Shown here piece after piece: positions 51,937-63,420 of a stretch of DNA of 64,000 nt. The notes beneath the pieces were generated by a model. It saw only the letters and a list, made by a program, of their open reading frames with translations. It was not told the origin of the DNA and did not search any database. Source of the DNA: Candidula unifasciata (Eukaryota; Mollusca; Gastropoda; Stylommatophora; Geomitridae). The position numbers were made by a program, and so were the translations under genes. Location of the stretch: the NCBI GenBank assembly GCA_905116865.2, contig CAJHNH020008460.1, positions 304,024 through 368,023 of the forward strand, given 5' to 3'. Position 1 is the stretch's first letter, and the number at the start of each line of letters is the position of its first letter.

Positions 51937-52740
51937 CTTAGACTAGCGCGTGTGAAAGGTCACGAAGCATGAATGAACCACCACTCACTGTGTGTTTGGG
52001 ACACACACAAAAACGTTTGACGGACCGTGCCAATAATCATCGGCACAACTCAGGAAATCTCCCATCTTGTCGGCCCCATCGTAACGGTTCCAAAGATCTT
52101 TTCTATGTTGTAGGGGTGGCACGTGTTTTCCGTTTTGGCCGTTTTAAGCAAACCCCCCCCCCTCCCACCCTTCCTGCCTCTCCAGTAAAAATGCAAAAAC
52201 ATAAATAGTTCGATACTCATGAACCGTCTCGCTTTCGGCGCTTCCCCCGGCAGTTTTTCATCCTTGCACACAGGCGCCTTTGGCGTTGTGAGACATTATC
52301 ACAACAGAAAATAGAGCTACGAAAAGAAAGCTGCGCAGCTTTGTCTGGGAGACCGTGTGTCGACCTCGTCAAAAGAACCCGATCCACTTTTCGGCACACT
52401 GTGTATAGACAACAAGGAAGCCATCGCAGAACATCGCTGCAATATTGGACAAAGCGTGCTAACCGCTCCAAAATCTTGCCACCGACGAGATGGGATGGCT
52501 TTCGTGAGTCGTACCTAATCATCATTGTTGCCTACTTAGCAAAGCTTAAGCCCTTTGAGCCCTCTAGATAGTTATAATGGTCCTAAAGCGACCCTACCTC
52601 CACCACTGTTTTTCTGTCGGGCGTAGCGCATAAAACAGCAAAGATTCGTGTCGTAATCAGTAAAGAGGATTCTATTCGGTAAATTGTCTTTTAAATACAC
52701 AATTAATTCTACATTTGAGAACTGCGCGATACGATGTAAT
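51937..52740. other. Unassigned, moderately GC-rich sequence
   Basis: Overlapping frames of 76-102 codons on both strands around 52217-52571 carry no known domain. No terminal repeats found. Confidence 0.3.
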
Positions 52741-52794
52741 TTTTCTGGCTTTTATCAATGAAACTTTTTTTTTTTTTTTTGGCGACACCTTCAG

Positions 52795-52880
52795 TTGTTA
52801 TTTTTGGCAACCCCTGAGAGTTGTTATTTTTGGCAACCCCTCAGAGTTGTTATTTTTGGCCAACACCTGTCAGTTGTCAT
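52795..52880. repeat. 26-bp tandem repeat, three units
   Basis: TTGTTATTTTTGGCAACCCC/TGAGAG repeats at 52795, 52821 and 52847 after a T run. Confidence 0.85.
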
Positions 52881-53519
52881 GTACCGGAAAACAAGAGCAA
52901 CGGGCATCTCCCATTATTAACTGTCACTTCTTACGGGACCTGGTTTGGATAATACATTTGTAACCTCGACTTCCCAACTGTCTGTCGTCCGGAATTTAAT
53001 AAATTTGGTGTTTGTTTATGTTAGTCATATTACCCGGCTGTTTACACATTTTCACACAGTTCTTGCTGTGTCATATCCTCGTGCTCTTTGCTAGTACATC
53101 CCCCACACCCAACCGACATTATGTTAAGGACTCAAAGAGTCTGTTGATAGAACAAACAACCTTGTCTGTTTTAAATGGATATTATAAGTGATGAAGAGAC
53201 GTTGTTAACCTACATTATCGGTATACTTCACAGAAACAGAGGAACATCGCTGTAGCTACAGAGTTGCGTGCGGCGGACGGCGACACAGGCGGACAGTTTC
53301 TTATCAGCTGTCCGTACTGGTGGCAGATCACTTATGGTGTATAACCGTGCACAATGATGCTGGTTCACATCACTCGACTTTACCTTTACCTTTCACATAA
53401 CCATATGTGACTGAGGTTTCTTAGCATAAATAAAAATGTAAGGTTGCGGCAGAGCAAAATGAATCATAAAGAACACTTCCCTAAAGTTGGGGCTACTATA
53501 CTAGAGGTGTTAGAATGGC

Positions 53520-53724
53520 TCAAGCTCCAGCAGTCTCAGGTGCAGTTAGTGAACAGGCTCTCCATCTTCCTAATGCCGAGACCCTTTAATACAGTTGCCC
53601 ACAAACAATTATTTTTCTTCATAACTTCAATTCATGTATGTTTTCTGATGGTCTTATGTGAACCCTGTGAAAGGGTCGTTCGATCCAAAATAGAGTCGCG
53701 ACCCGCAGGTTGAGAACCGCTGAG
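53520..53724. mobile_element. hAT MITE end fragment
   Basis: Reverse-orientation relative of 19871: GTGAAAGGGTCGTTCGATCC, GAGTCGCGACCCGCAGGTTG, AGAACCGCTG (end 53724). Inner GAGACCCTTTAATACAGTTG/CCCACAA corresponds to the segment that became the 31-bp repeat in the other copy. The second terminus is absent. Confidence 0.75.
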
Positions 53725-54639
53725 CTGGGCGTATGCAGTTAAAATCTAATGCAGCTGTGGGGTGGGGGTGAGGGGGGGGGGGGGGGAAAAATAGAGGGGG
53801 GAAAACGAGAGAAAAAAAATATAATGACTAACCCTTTGTATTTGTTTCAAAGAAATGATTGATACCCATTAAAATTTTTGTAACAGATTAAATTCGTAGT
53901 TATTATTTAAAAGTTCCAAAAAAGATTTGAAAAAGAAGAAATATTTTCTTTTATTATTACCCAGCCTCCCAACGAAGTCTCTGATTACGTACTGTGTGCT
54001 GTTTACCTGCACCCACTTTCCGAAGACTTCAGACAGGTCGTCACATGCTTTCTTTTTCTTCTGTACAATTATCACTGTATAGTGTATGTAGTTGTTTATA
54101 TGTTTATGTTTGTTCCACTCTTTTTATTTTTAATGTATTATTCTGTCTAAGCGGTAACTGACGTCTAATATATATATTTAACTATATCCGGGTGTACATA
54201 CTTCGATGTTCTTTCTCCCACATATGTCCACATATATTAGTATATAGTCTCTGTGTATTTTCCTTTTGAAATTTCCATTGCGTCTTATGTCTAATTATGT
54301 CTTCTGTTTAAGCCATTCAAGAACTTTCTAATTTATTTAGTCTGTCATTCTTAGCATTTCGTGCAGAATAAGTGTGTGCATGTTTTGTTTTTCTTTCTTT
54401 TAAAAAATTTTTTAAACAAAGTTTTTAAAGCTGCGGCTATTCTTGAGTATGTCCTACATTGCAGCGCTGTGAGTCTGCACTGTAAAGTTATATGGCATAC
54501 ATACTACGGGCTGTCTAACGTTAAACTCAGAATCGCCCGCAAGGCTTCATCCTGTATGCGTTCAAAAGTCACTTGCTGACGCCCTGAAACAGTGAGTCCA
54601 GGCTTAGTGCATCACCGAGAGGTTCTAGTGCTGATTCAT

Positions 54640-57110
54640 TGTGAACGGTATTCTTACTTCCATGTCCATTGTGAACGGTATTCTTTGTTCTGTCTCCACT
54701 GTAAACGGTATTCTGTGTTCCATGTCCATAGTGAAGGGTATTCTTTGTTCCGTGTCAACTGTGAACGTTATTCTTTGTTCCTTGTCCATTGTGAACGGTA
54801 TTCTTTGTTCTGTCTCCATTGTGAACAGTATTCTTTGTTCCGTGGCCATTTTGAACGGTATACTGTGTTCCGTGTCCACAGTGAACGGTATTCTTTATTC
54901 CGTGCCCATTGTGAACGGTATTCTTTGTTCCAAGGCCACTGTGAACGGTATTCTTTGTTCCGTGTCCATAGTGAACGGTATTCTTTGTTCCGTGTCCATA
55001 GTGAACGGTATTCTTTGTTCCGTGTCCATAGTGAACGGTATTCTTTGTTCCGTGTCCATAGTGAACGGTATTCTTTATTCCGTGTCCATTGTGAACGGTA
55101 TTCTTTGTTCCGTGTCCACAGTGAACGGTATTCTTTATTCCGTGCCCATTGTGAACGGTATTCTTTGTTCCAAGGCCACTGTGAACGGTATTCTTTGTTC
55201 CGTGTCCTTTGTGAACGGTATTCTTTGTTCCGTGGCCACTGTGAACGGTATTCTTTGTTCCGTGTCCTTTGTGAACGGTATTCTTTGTTCCGTGGCCACT
55301 GTGAACGGTATTCTTTGTTCCATGGTTACTGTGAACGGTATTCTTTGTTCCGTGTCCACTGTGAACGGTATTCTTTGTTCCGTGTCCACTGTGAACGGTA
55401 TTCTTTGTTCCGTGGCCACTGTGAACTGTATTCTTTGTTCCGTGTCCATTGTGAACGGTATTCTTTGTTCCGTGGCCACTGTGAACGGTATTCTTTGTTC
55501 CGTGTCCATTGTGAACGGTATTCTTTGTTCCGTGTCCACAGTGAACGGTATTCTTTATTCCATGCCCATTGTGAACGGTATTCTTTGTTCCAAGGCCACT
55601 GTGAACGGTATTCTTTGTTCCGTGTCCTTTGTGAACGGTATTCTTTGTTCCGTGGCCACTGTGAACGGTATTCTTTGTTCCGTGTCCTTTGTGAACGGTA
55701 TTCTTTATTCCGTGCCCATTGTGAACGGTATTCTTTGTTCCAAGGCCACTGTGAACGGTATTCTTTGTTCCGTGTCCATAGTGAACGGTATTCTTTGTTC
55801 CGTGGCCACTGTAAACGGTATTCTTTGTTCCGTGTCCTTTGTGAACGGTATTCTTTGTTCCGTGGCCACTGTGAACGGTATTCTTTGTTCCATGGTTACT
55901 GTGAACGGTATTCTTTGTTCCGTGTCCACTGTGAACGGTATTCTTTGTTCCGTGTCCACTGTGAACGGTATTCTTTGCTCCGTGGCCACTGTGAACTGTA
56001 TTCTTTGTTCCGTGTCCATTGTGAACGGTATTCTTTGTTCCGTGGCCACTGTGAACGGTATTTTTTGTTCCGTGTCCATAGAGAACGGTATTCTTTATTC
56101 CGTGTCCATTGTGAACGGTATTCTTTGTTCCGTGTCCACAGTGAACGGTATTCTTTATTCCGTGCCCATTGTGAACGGTATTCTTTGTTCCAAGGCCACT
56201 GTGAACGGTATTCTTTGTTCCGTGTCCTTTGTGAACGGTATTCTTTGTTCCGTGGCCACTGTGAACGGTATTCTTTGTTCCGTGTCCTTTGTGAACGGTA
56301 TTCTTTATTCCGTGCCCATTGTGAACGGTATTCTTTGTTCCAAGGCCACTGTGAACGGTATTCTTTGTTCCGTGTCCTTTGTGAACGGTATTCTTTGTTC
56401 CGTGGCCACTGTGAACGGTATTCTTTGTTCCGTGTCCTTTGTGAACGGTATTCTTTGTTCCGTGGCCACTGTGAACGGTATTCTTTGTTCCATGGTTACT
56501 GTGAACGGTATTCTTTGTTCCGTGTCCACCGTGAACGGTATTCTTTGTTCCGTGTCCACTGTGAACGGTATTCTTTGTTCCGTGGCCACTGTGAACTGTA
56601 TTCTTTGTTCCGTGTCCATTGTGAACGGTATTCTTTGTTCCGTGGCCACTGTGAACGGTATTCTTTGTTCCGTGTCCATTGTGAACGGTATTCTTTGTTC
56701 CGTGGCCACTGTGAACGGTATTCTTTGTTCCGTGGCCACTGTGAACGGTATTCTTTGTTCCGTGTCCATTGTGAACGGTATTCTTTGTTCCGTGGCCACT
56801 GTGAACGGTATTCTTTGTTCCATGGCCACTGTGAACGGTATTCTTTGTTCCAAGGCCACTGTGAACGGTATTCTTCGTTCGATGGCCACTGTGAACGGTA
56901 TTCTTTGTTCCGTGGCCATTGTGAACGGTATTCTTCGTTCCCTGGCCATTGTGAACGATATTCTTCGTTCCCTTGCCATTTTGAACGATATCCTTTTGTT
57001 CCGTGGCCACTGTGAACGGTATTCTTTGTTCCGTGGCCACTGTGAACGGTATTCTTTGTTTCGTGTTCATTATAAACGGTATTCTTTGTTCCATGTCCAT
57101 TGCTCCAATA
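54640..57110. repeat. 30-bp minisatellite, ~82 units, with higher-order structure
   Basis: Units of GTGAACGGTATTCTTTGTTC/CGTGTCCATT with exact 30-bp period for 2.4 kb; a one-base insertion near 56995 shifts the phase. Variants (CAAGGCCACT, CATGGTTACT, GTGTCCTTT, GTGAACTGTA) recur in the same order. The CATGGTTACT unit at 55321, 55891 and 56491 and the GTGAACTGTA unit at 55421, 55991 and 56591 give a higher-order period of 570-600 bp. Frames of about 800 codons on each strand (10-residue repeats such as CERYSLFRVH) exist only because the unit has no stop and its length is divisible by three. I treat it as non-coding. Confidence 0.95.
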
Positions 57111-57237
57111 ACCATTCATTTTTTAACTGCATTTTGCTGCAGCTGCTTTCACATGGTAGCGGAAGAGCACGCTTTTATCCAAAGTAATACCCATGTGTCT
57201 TAGGGTGTTTTTTATTTTGATATTTCTATCATCAGTT

Positions 57238-57700
57238 GTCAATTAAAACAGTACACCAACCACGTAACACCAACCACTTATTAAAACCGATAACGAAAAG
57301 ATAGAAAATTCATAGACTTTGATTATTTCGGCTCAGTCCGGAGCAACAATAGCGACTGTACAAAAAAGTCAAAATACTCGCTTTAACAGCGCAGAGACTA
57401 AACAGCATGAAGAATCTTTGACACAGCATCAGCAAGTTAGCTGAAGCAAAATGTGTGAGATCTTGCATCTTACCTGTGATAACTTGTGGATGTAGGTAAG
57501 AGCCTTGCAACTGAAATGGTACAGAAATCTGATTAGGCTACAGTGGATCAAGAAAAAGAAAAACATCCACATCCTAAAATATCTGAACATCGAGGAGAAT
57601 TGGCTCATAAAAGCAGCCTGTCTGTACAGTAAAGTTTTTTGGACATGTTCAACGTCTTTACATTTGTCATGAAAATGTTACGATAAACGCAATTAGTGAT
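57238..57700 (+). mobile_element. LINE 3' fragment (family A), tandem copy 1
   Basis: Aligns with 57890-58330 at lower quality: CACCAACCACGTAACACCAA, GAGCAACAATAGCGACTGTA, AGCGCAGAGACTAAACAGCA, ATCTTGCATCTTACCTGTGA, GTGGATCAAGAAAAAGAAAA, ATCGAGGAGAATTGGCTCAT. Confidence 0.7.
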
Positions 57701-57734
57701 GAGGAATGTGAGAGCTAAAGGTTGGAGGTAATCC

Positions 57735-58495
57735 TATCCCAGAACTCACATATGCAGACGAAAAAGTTCACATTTCCACCAGTGTGCAAGGTTTAGAAAA
57801 ATTAATTATGGCCGTCAAAAAAGCACAGCGAAAAAGCGAATCTTTTTCTGAATTTAAAAAAAAAAAAACGGTAATTATGTCCCCAGTAAATACAGCACAC
57901 CAACCACATGTCACAATCGACAATGAAGAAATAGAAAATGTAACAGATTTCGAATACTTGGGCTCTTTAGTGAACAACAGTGGCGACTGCTCGAAGGAAG
58001 TCAGAAGAAGTCTTGCATTAGCAATGCAGAGATTAAACAGCTTGAAGAACCTATGGTGAAGCACTAGTAAATTGGTTAAAGTACAAATATTGAGATCATA
58101 CATTTTTCCTGAGGCAACTTACGGTTGTGAGTCCTGGAATCTCACTCAGTCACTGAGGAAAAAGATTCGAGCTTTTGAATTGAAATGTTGTAGAACAATT
58201 CTTAGAATAGCATGGATCAAGAAGAGGAAAAACACGGACATTCTAAACGAGTTGAACATCGATGAGAACTGGCTCATAAACAGCACACTGTCCCGAAAGT
58301 TTAAGTATTTTGGCCACATCAAGCGACAAGCACTTTGTGGAAGGCGAGGCAGGGGTCGACCACCGCGAAGATGGATATAGGACATTGATGATGCATTGGC
58401 ATTTAAAGCACATGGGGCCGGAGAGCTGGCTAGGAAAAGGAATAATTTTAGGCGTGCCGTGAAGAGAGCCACGTTTTGTAAAGGACTTGCTGATT
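57735..58495 (+). mobile_element. LINE RT 3' part (family A), tandem copy 2, longest copy
   Basis: Reads LTYADEKVHISTSVQGLEKL (RT catalytic YADD as YADE), DFEYLGSLVNNSGDCSKEVR, SYIFPEATYGCESWNLTQSL, FELKCCRTILRIAWIKKRKN, KFKYFGHIKRQ, GRRGRGRPPRRW, then the end TTTTGTAAAGGACTTGCTGA and a (TGAA)n-type tail. A few stops. It defines the protein of family A. Confidence 0.85.
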
Positions 58496-58499
58496 AATG

Positions 58500-58710
58500 A
58501 ATGAATAAATGGCATGGTGGCCTGGAGAGAAATATAATAAAAGGTACCGTTTCTGGAGAAGAAGGCAAACCTTCCTGAAAATGGATACAAGACATTAAAG
58601 ATGCATTGGTTATGAAAGCACATAGGGCTGGAAAATTGGCTAGAGAAAGAGACATTCAGGCGTGTCGTGACGAGACGAGGTTCTGTAAAGTACCTGATGA
58701 TTGATGGTGA
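58500..58710 (+). mobile_element. LINE 3' fragment (family A), tandem copy 3
   Basis: Starts directly after copy 2 and repeats its final ~200 bp: GGCATGGTGGCCTGGAGAGA-like, ATACAAGACATTAAAGATGC, ATTGGTTATGAAAGCACATA, GGGCTGGAAAATTGGCTAGA, GGTTCTGTAAAGTACCTGAT, ending (TGAT). Confidence 0.7.
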
Positions 58711-58909
58711 CCAATAATTGTGAAGCTGTGGACATCATTTAAAACGGAAAAGAGGGAGAGTAGGCAAAGAATGTTATACATTTATTTTGCAATGGCATTG
58801 TAGACTATTTTTATCAGTAATGATTGGCAGTACACGAAACACAAGGCTCAGGGCATACACGATGACCAGCACCAGTCGGTGTTGACTATAAACAGAGAGA
58901 GTGAGAGAG

Positions 58910-59039
<130 letters not shown>

Positions 59040-59129
59040 CTGACAGTATTTGCTTCAAAGCGGGGTTGAAATTATTGATACTTAAACGTGTATGGGAATA
59101 GAACATAAGTAAATTACCATTACATAGCT

Positions 59130-59415
59130 TCTGGAAATGCTACAGATGAAAAGACAATTACTAAAAGAAATAAAAAAAGGACAATTGAAATACTTTGGCC
59201 ACTCTAAAAGACATAACACACTTTTAAAAACCATATTAAAGGGAAAGGTCGAAGGCAAGAGAGCAAGAGGTAGGCGATGATACAAGTGGGATGACAATAT
59301 CAAGATATGGACAGGCAGCAGTTTGAGAGAGTGTACAACCAGGACAAGAGACAGAGCGTGATGGAGATCCATTGCAGACAACATTTATTGTGGAAACGGC
59401 ACCTGATTGATTGAT
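59130..59415 (+). mobile_element. LINE 3' fragment (family D)
   Basis: Shares KEIKKGQLKYFGHSKRH, GKVEGKRARGRR, KWDDNIK and the end GGAGATCCATTGCAGACAAC, GGCACCTGATTGATTGATTA with 45433-45955, including the (TGAT)n tail. 5'-truncated. Confidence 0.8.
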
Positions 59416-59633
59416 TAAAATGACCATATGTTTACCCCCCAAAAATATGTTTTTTCTAGTGGTTAACTCTTTGTGTTCCAGCAGGTCCTGATTGTTTTTT
59501 TTTTTTTTCATTTGTGTCAGTCACCGCGTCATATATAATTGTTTGTTAGGTCTAGTCAGAGTAATAATTGTTTGCCAATATTTTATTCATTGTCGTTGTG
59601 TGCCTTTATATGCCAAATATAACTCACAATATA

Positions 59634-60581
59634 CAAGATCCGACAATTAGATAATGAGACTGATTTTATTATGGCCAAGGGGGAAAAATGTCATATATTA
59701 AGCAAAGCATGGAATCTAAAGAGGGAACATTTAACCATCATCTGGCAACTTTTGATCGCCGCTCTATAAGCAGACAACCAAACAAGCTAAAACTTTGTTG
59801 ATCTAGTCAGAGGTGCATTGTTTTGTAATCAGTACTGAGCAAAAAGCTAATATTAAATTCTTTTTAAAACTCAGAAAAAGCGCCATTGAAACAGTTGAAT
59901 TGATGCAACATGGGGATAATTGTTCATCCCGTACACAAATTTTCAGGTTGTATTCAAAATTCAAAAGTGGTGTGGAAATGATTACTTATGCACCTAGACA
60001 TGGATGCCAAACTTCTGTTCGTAATGATGAACTCATTGCAAAAGTCAGAGAACAGTTACAAGAAGATCCTTGTTTTACTGTGAGGATAATGGCAGATGAA
60101 TCTAGTGTTAATAGAGAGACCATTCATAACATTTAAGTGCAAGATTTTGGCAAGGAAAAAAGTTGCTTGCCGGTTTGTACCATATTTGTTGTCTAATGAC
60201 GAAAAACATCAGCGGGTTGAGTACACAAGAGACATTATCAAAACAAGAATTTTTGGCCCAAAAACAAGTGTGTGTTCTCAGCCTTCCACCCTATTCCCCA
60301 GATATGTCTCCCTGTGATTATTTTCTATTCACAAAATTAAAGTTACAATTGAAAGGACGCTTCTTTAACGATATGTATGACATCCAAAGGGCCGTAACAT
60401 CGACTTTAAGGGCCATAACAACAGAAGAACTACAGAGGTCGTTCCAGTCTTTGTTAGATCGTGTCACTTGCTGTATCAATGTACAAGGGGCTTACTTTGA
60501 ATCAGATACAGGTTATATTTTCAAATGTTTATTATTTTAATTTTTATGGAATTAGTCTCTTTACTTAATTGTTGGACCTTT
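59634..60581 (+). mobile_element. mariner-like element with intact TIRs and TA TSD, internally deleted
   Basis: Ends CAAGATCCGACAATTAGATA/ATGAGACTGAT (left) and the inverted AAAGGTCCAACAATTAAGTA/AAGAGACTAAT (right) match over about 31 bp; TA flanks both (59632-59633, 60582-60583). N-terminal transposase is readable at 59813-60136 (IKFFLKLRKSAIETVELMQH, SRTQIFRLYSKFKSGVEM, helix-turn-helix regions) and the C-terminus at 60163-60540 (LPPYSPDMSPCDYFLFTKLK, then AYFESDTG). The middle, including the first two catalytic Asp, is deleted. Non-autonomous, but its TIRs could in principle be recognised by a relative. Confidence 0.9.
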
Positions 60582-60686
60582 TATTTCTCCATTCGGTTAT
60601 GTCTTATGCAATCACTTTGATACCATGGATGGAATCCAATCCAGCTTTTCTTAACGACATTTTTTAGTTATTTTCATTAATTAATT

Positions 60687-62160
60687 ACGTCCTTCTTAGG
60701 ACGTTATTTTTTGTTATTTGAAGCCCCACTCTGGCTTTTGCCAGGGGCCGCAATATAGGCAGGTCATCATTATGGCCAAATGTCTGAACGCGGTTTCTGG
60801 GACCTCTCCACGGTGATCCTCATCCGCATGGTGGCACTTTGTGTCATCGGGTGTTTATCGCTTGTGTGATGTCCTGGTGGGGTAAAAAAGCCAAGCCTAG
60901 CCAACGACATTCACTCCAACATCATGTATCGTCATTTTTAGGACGAAATTTTTTGTTATTCAAAGCCCCACTCTGGATTTTACCAGGGGCCGCAAAATAG
61001 GCAGGCCATAAATATGGCCAATTGTCTGAACGCGGTTTCTGGGACCTCTTCACGGTGATCCTCATCCACATGGTGGCACTTTGTGTCATCGGGTGTTTAT
61101 CGCTTGTGTGATGTCCTGATGGGGTAGAAAGTCAGTCAACGACGTTCACCTTAAAATTTCTCTTTTTAAGTCATGCCTTACGTCCTTTTTAGGACGAAAT
61201 TTTGTGTTCTGTGAAGCCTCAACTTGGCTTTTGCCAGGGCCACAATATAGGCAGGCCATAAATGTGGCCAATTGTGTGAACGCGGTTTCTGGGACCTCTC
61301 TACGGTGATCCTTATCCACGTGGTGGCACTTTGTGTCATCGGGTGTTTATCGCTGTGTGATGTCCTGGTGGGGTAGTTAGTTAGTTAGTCTTTCCTCTTG
61401 TGTCGAGTGCGGCACATAGGGCAGAGGTCATGACTCTCCATGCATGGCGGTTCGTTGCAATCTGTTGTAGGTCTTGGATGTTTGAGTGGCCCATGAGTGA
61501 GCCTTCCCTGATGATAGTTCTTCGTAGGGTTTCCCTTGGTCTTCCACGAGATCTTTTCCCCTGTGGTGTCCAAATGATGGCTTGGTAAGGAAGTCTTGAT
61601 TTATCCATTCTAAGGGTGTGGCCGACATAGTTCCAGCGGCGTTTTCGTATAAAATTAGACACATACTCTTGCCTGGATTCTTGCCTTATTTGTGTATTGG
61701 TTCGGAAATCTGACTATTTGAAATTTAATATTCTTCTAAGGCATTTATTTTCAAAACTGTCTAATTTTGTGTCTAGAGTTTTCGTTGATTTCCAGCTCTC
61801 GCATCCATAGGTTAGTACTGGAATCACACAAGAATTGAAGATCTTGAGTTTTGTGTGTTTGCTAAGTGTCTTTGATTTCCAGATGTTGGACAGTTTATTG
61901 AAGGCACTAGATGCCAGTGCTATTCTAAATGGTATTTCTGGTGCGGTATCTCCTGTAGATGACATCTTGCTCCCTAGATAAGTGAAACTGTTGACTTTTT
62001 CAAGGCTGTTGTTGTTCAGCGTGATATCAACTGAACTGTTGGTAAGGTCTAGAATTTTTGTTTTTGTGGTGTTAATTTGGAGTCCAATTTATTCTGAGAA
62101 ATTCTGGAGTCGATTGATTGGTGGGGTAGAGAGTCAGTTAAAATTTTCTCTTGGACGTCA
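60687..62160 (+). repeat. ~245-bp tandem repeat, three units, the last split by a LINE
   Basis: Units begin at about 60687, 60929 and 61179 with ACGTCCTTYTTAGGACG-like words and contain AAGCCCCACTCTGG.TTTT, CCAGGGGCCGCAATATAGGC, GAACGCGGTTTCTGGGACCT, GTGGCACTTTGTGTCATCGG, GTGTTTATCGCT, GATGTCCTGGTGGGGTA. The third unit stops at 61376 and its continuation resumes at 62119. Confidence 0.85.
61377..62118 (-). mobile_element. 5'-truncated LINE (family C) with (TTAG)n tail and 11-bp TSD
   Basis: The minus strand reads INRLQNFSE, GLQINTTKTKILDLTNSS, then MSSTGDTAPEIPFRIALASS, FNSCVIPVLTYGCESWKSTK, SFENKCLRRILN, NFIRKRRWNYVGHTLRMDKS, GKRSRGRPRETL and ATNRHAWRVMTSALCAAL. Its 3' end is the (TTAG)n run at 61377-61391. 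TGGTGGGGTAG flanks it on both sides (61366-61376, 62119-62129). Confidence 0.88.
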
Positions 62161-62575
62161 ATGCCTGTTTGTTGATTCTTTTTTGGTCTCTTCTCAGAAT
62201 GGGCCTAATCTGTCACCACTTTCTCTGTATTATAACTGTTGATACTAAATGTTGCCTGCACATTTCTGTTATTTCTTGACTCATATTGAATTCATCCAAA
62301 TTATTGTTCGCTTTTTCCTCAGTCATTTATGTTTTAATGCATTTAACTTTGTTCCAAATCTTCAGTAGTTCTTTTTTTAACGTCTATTAGCTTATAGTTA
62401 AACTGAAATAACATTTAAACTGAAAATACGTAGCTTAGTTCAAAAACTAAATAATTTAGAGCTTTAGATTTTGTTCATTCAAGCTTTTTAAAACTGCCGC
62501 TGCCATACCGGGATAGGGGTATCCTCTGTCAAAGAGCTCATCAACAGAGACAATGGTTACCACCACCGACTAGTA
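62160..62575. other. Unassigned AT-rich sequence
   Basis: No feature recognised between the 245-bp repeat remnant and the next LINE copy. Confidence 0.4.
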
Positions 62576-63022
62576 CAGTCACTGTCCAGAAGGAAACGAA
62601 TGGATTTCTGCAAAACTTACCAAGAGACCATAACAGCCATGAAAGAACAGCGCAAAAATGTCTTTGAATACAAATGTTAAAGACGGGTTCTAAGAATATG
62701 ATGGGTAAAGAAAAGAACAAATGCATTCATACTTCAAGAACTGAATATTGCAGAAGGTTGGCTATTAAAGACGAAGAAACACAGAAAATTTGAATATTTT
62801 GGTCACTTGAAACGTTACGAAAGTTTGAAGAGAACAAAAATAGAGGGGTATATGCCTGGGAAGAGAGGAAGAGGAAGGCCACAGAGAAGATGGGTGCAGG
62901 ATGTAGCGGATGATCTCCAGATGGGTGTATCGGACGCGGGACATCTTGCTTGTGATCGAGAAGTTTTCAAGAAGGTTGTTATGAAAGCAAGGTTCTGCAA
63001 AGGACATGCTACTGACTGACTT
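62576..63022 (+). mobile_element. LINE 3' fragment (family A)
   Basis: Reads the HLKRYESLKRT region (GHIKR equivalent), GKRGRGRPQRRWVQDVADDL and CDREVFKKVVMKARFCKGHA-TD, ending GCAAAGGACATGCTACTGACTGACT. Confidence 0.75.
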
Positions 63023-63254
63023 GTGCCTTACCAATGCTTGTCATAATTTCTCTATTTGTGTTTCATTGACTATCAATATTGCTATCCGAGTAAGTAAATT
63101 GATCTTTTAGTTATTTTTTTTCTCTTATGAAATATCTCTTGCTCTGTTACTGGGGTCGTCAAGTTATTTGTCGATTCATAACTTATCTGTAGGTCAACTT
63201 TTGATGCATTGGGGGGGATGGGGGGGGGGGGGGTAGGTGACAAACCTGTTTTTC

Positions 63255-63420
63255 TGTGCGTCTCACTGATGTTGTTTCATAGCAGAACAATATCGTCTGC
63301 AAAATTTAGATCTTTCAGCTGTGTGTTTTCCACACAGTCAATGAGGGTGTTTGCAACACAGCATGTTTTCATCATTCACCCAATATCTGAACTAAATACC
63401 GGGAGATAAAATTGATATAA
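63255..63420 (-). mobile_element. LINE RT fragment with FADD motif
   Basis: The minus strand contains QLKDLNFADDIVLL (63260-63310), the RT catalytic motif, preceded by decayed sequence. It is likely an isolated piece of a family C-like element. Confidence 0.6.

Noticed and set aside
54592..57187. Frames of about 780-850 codons on both strands as giant repeat proteins
   Set aside because: They come from a stop-free 30-bp tandem unit. Frames are equally open on both strands, no signal or domain flanks them, and the + frame breaks at a one-base slip in the array.
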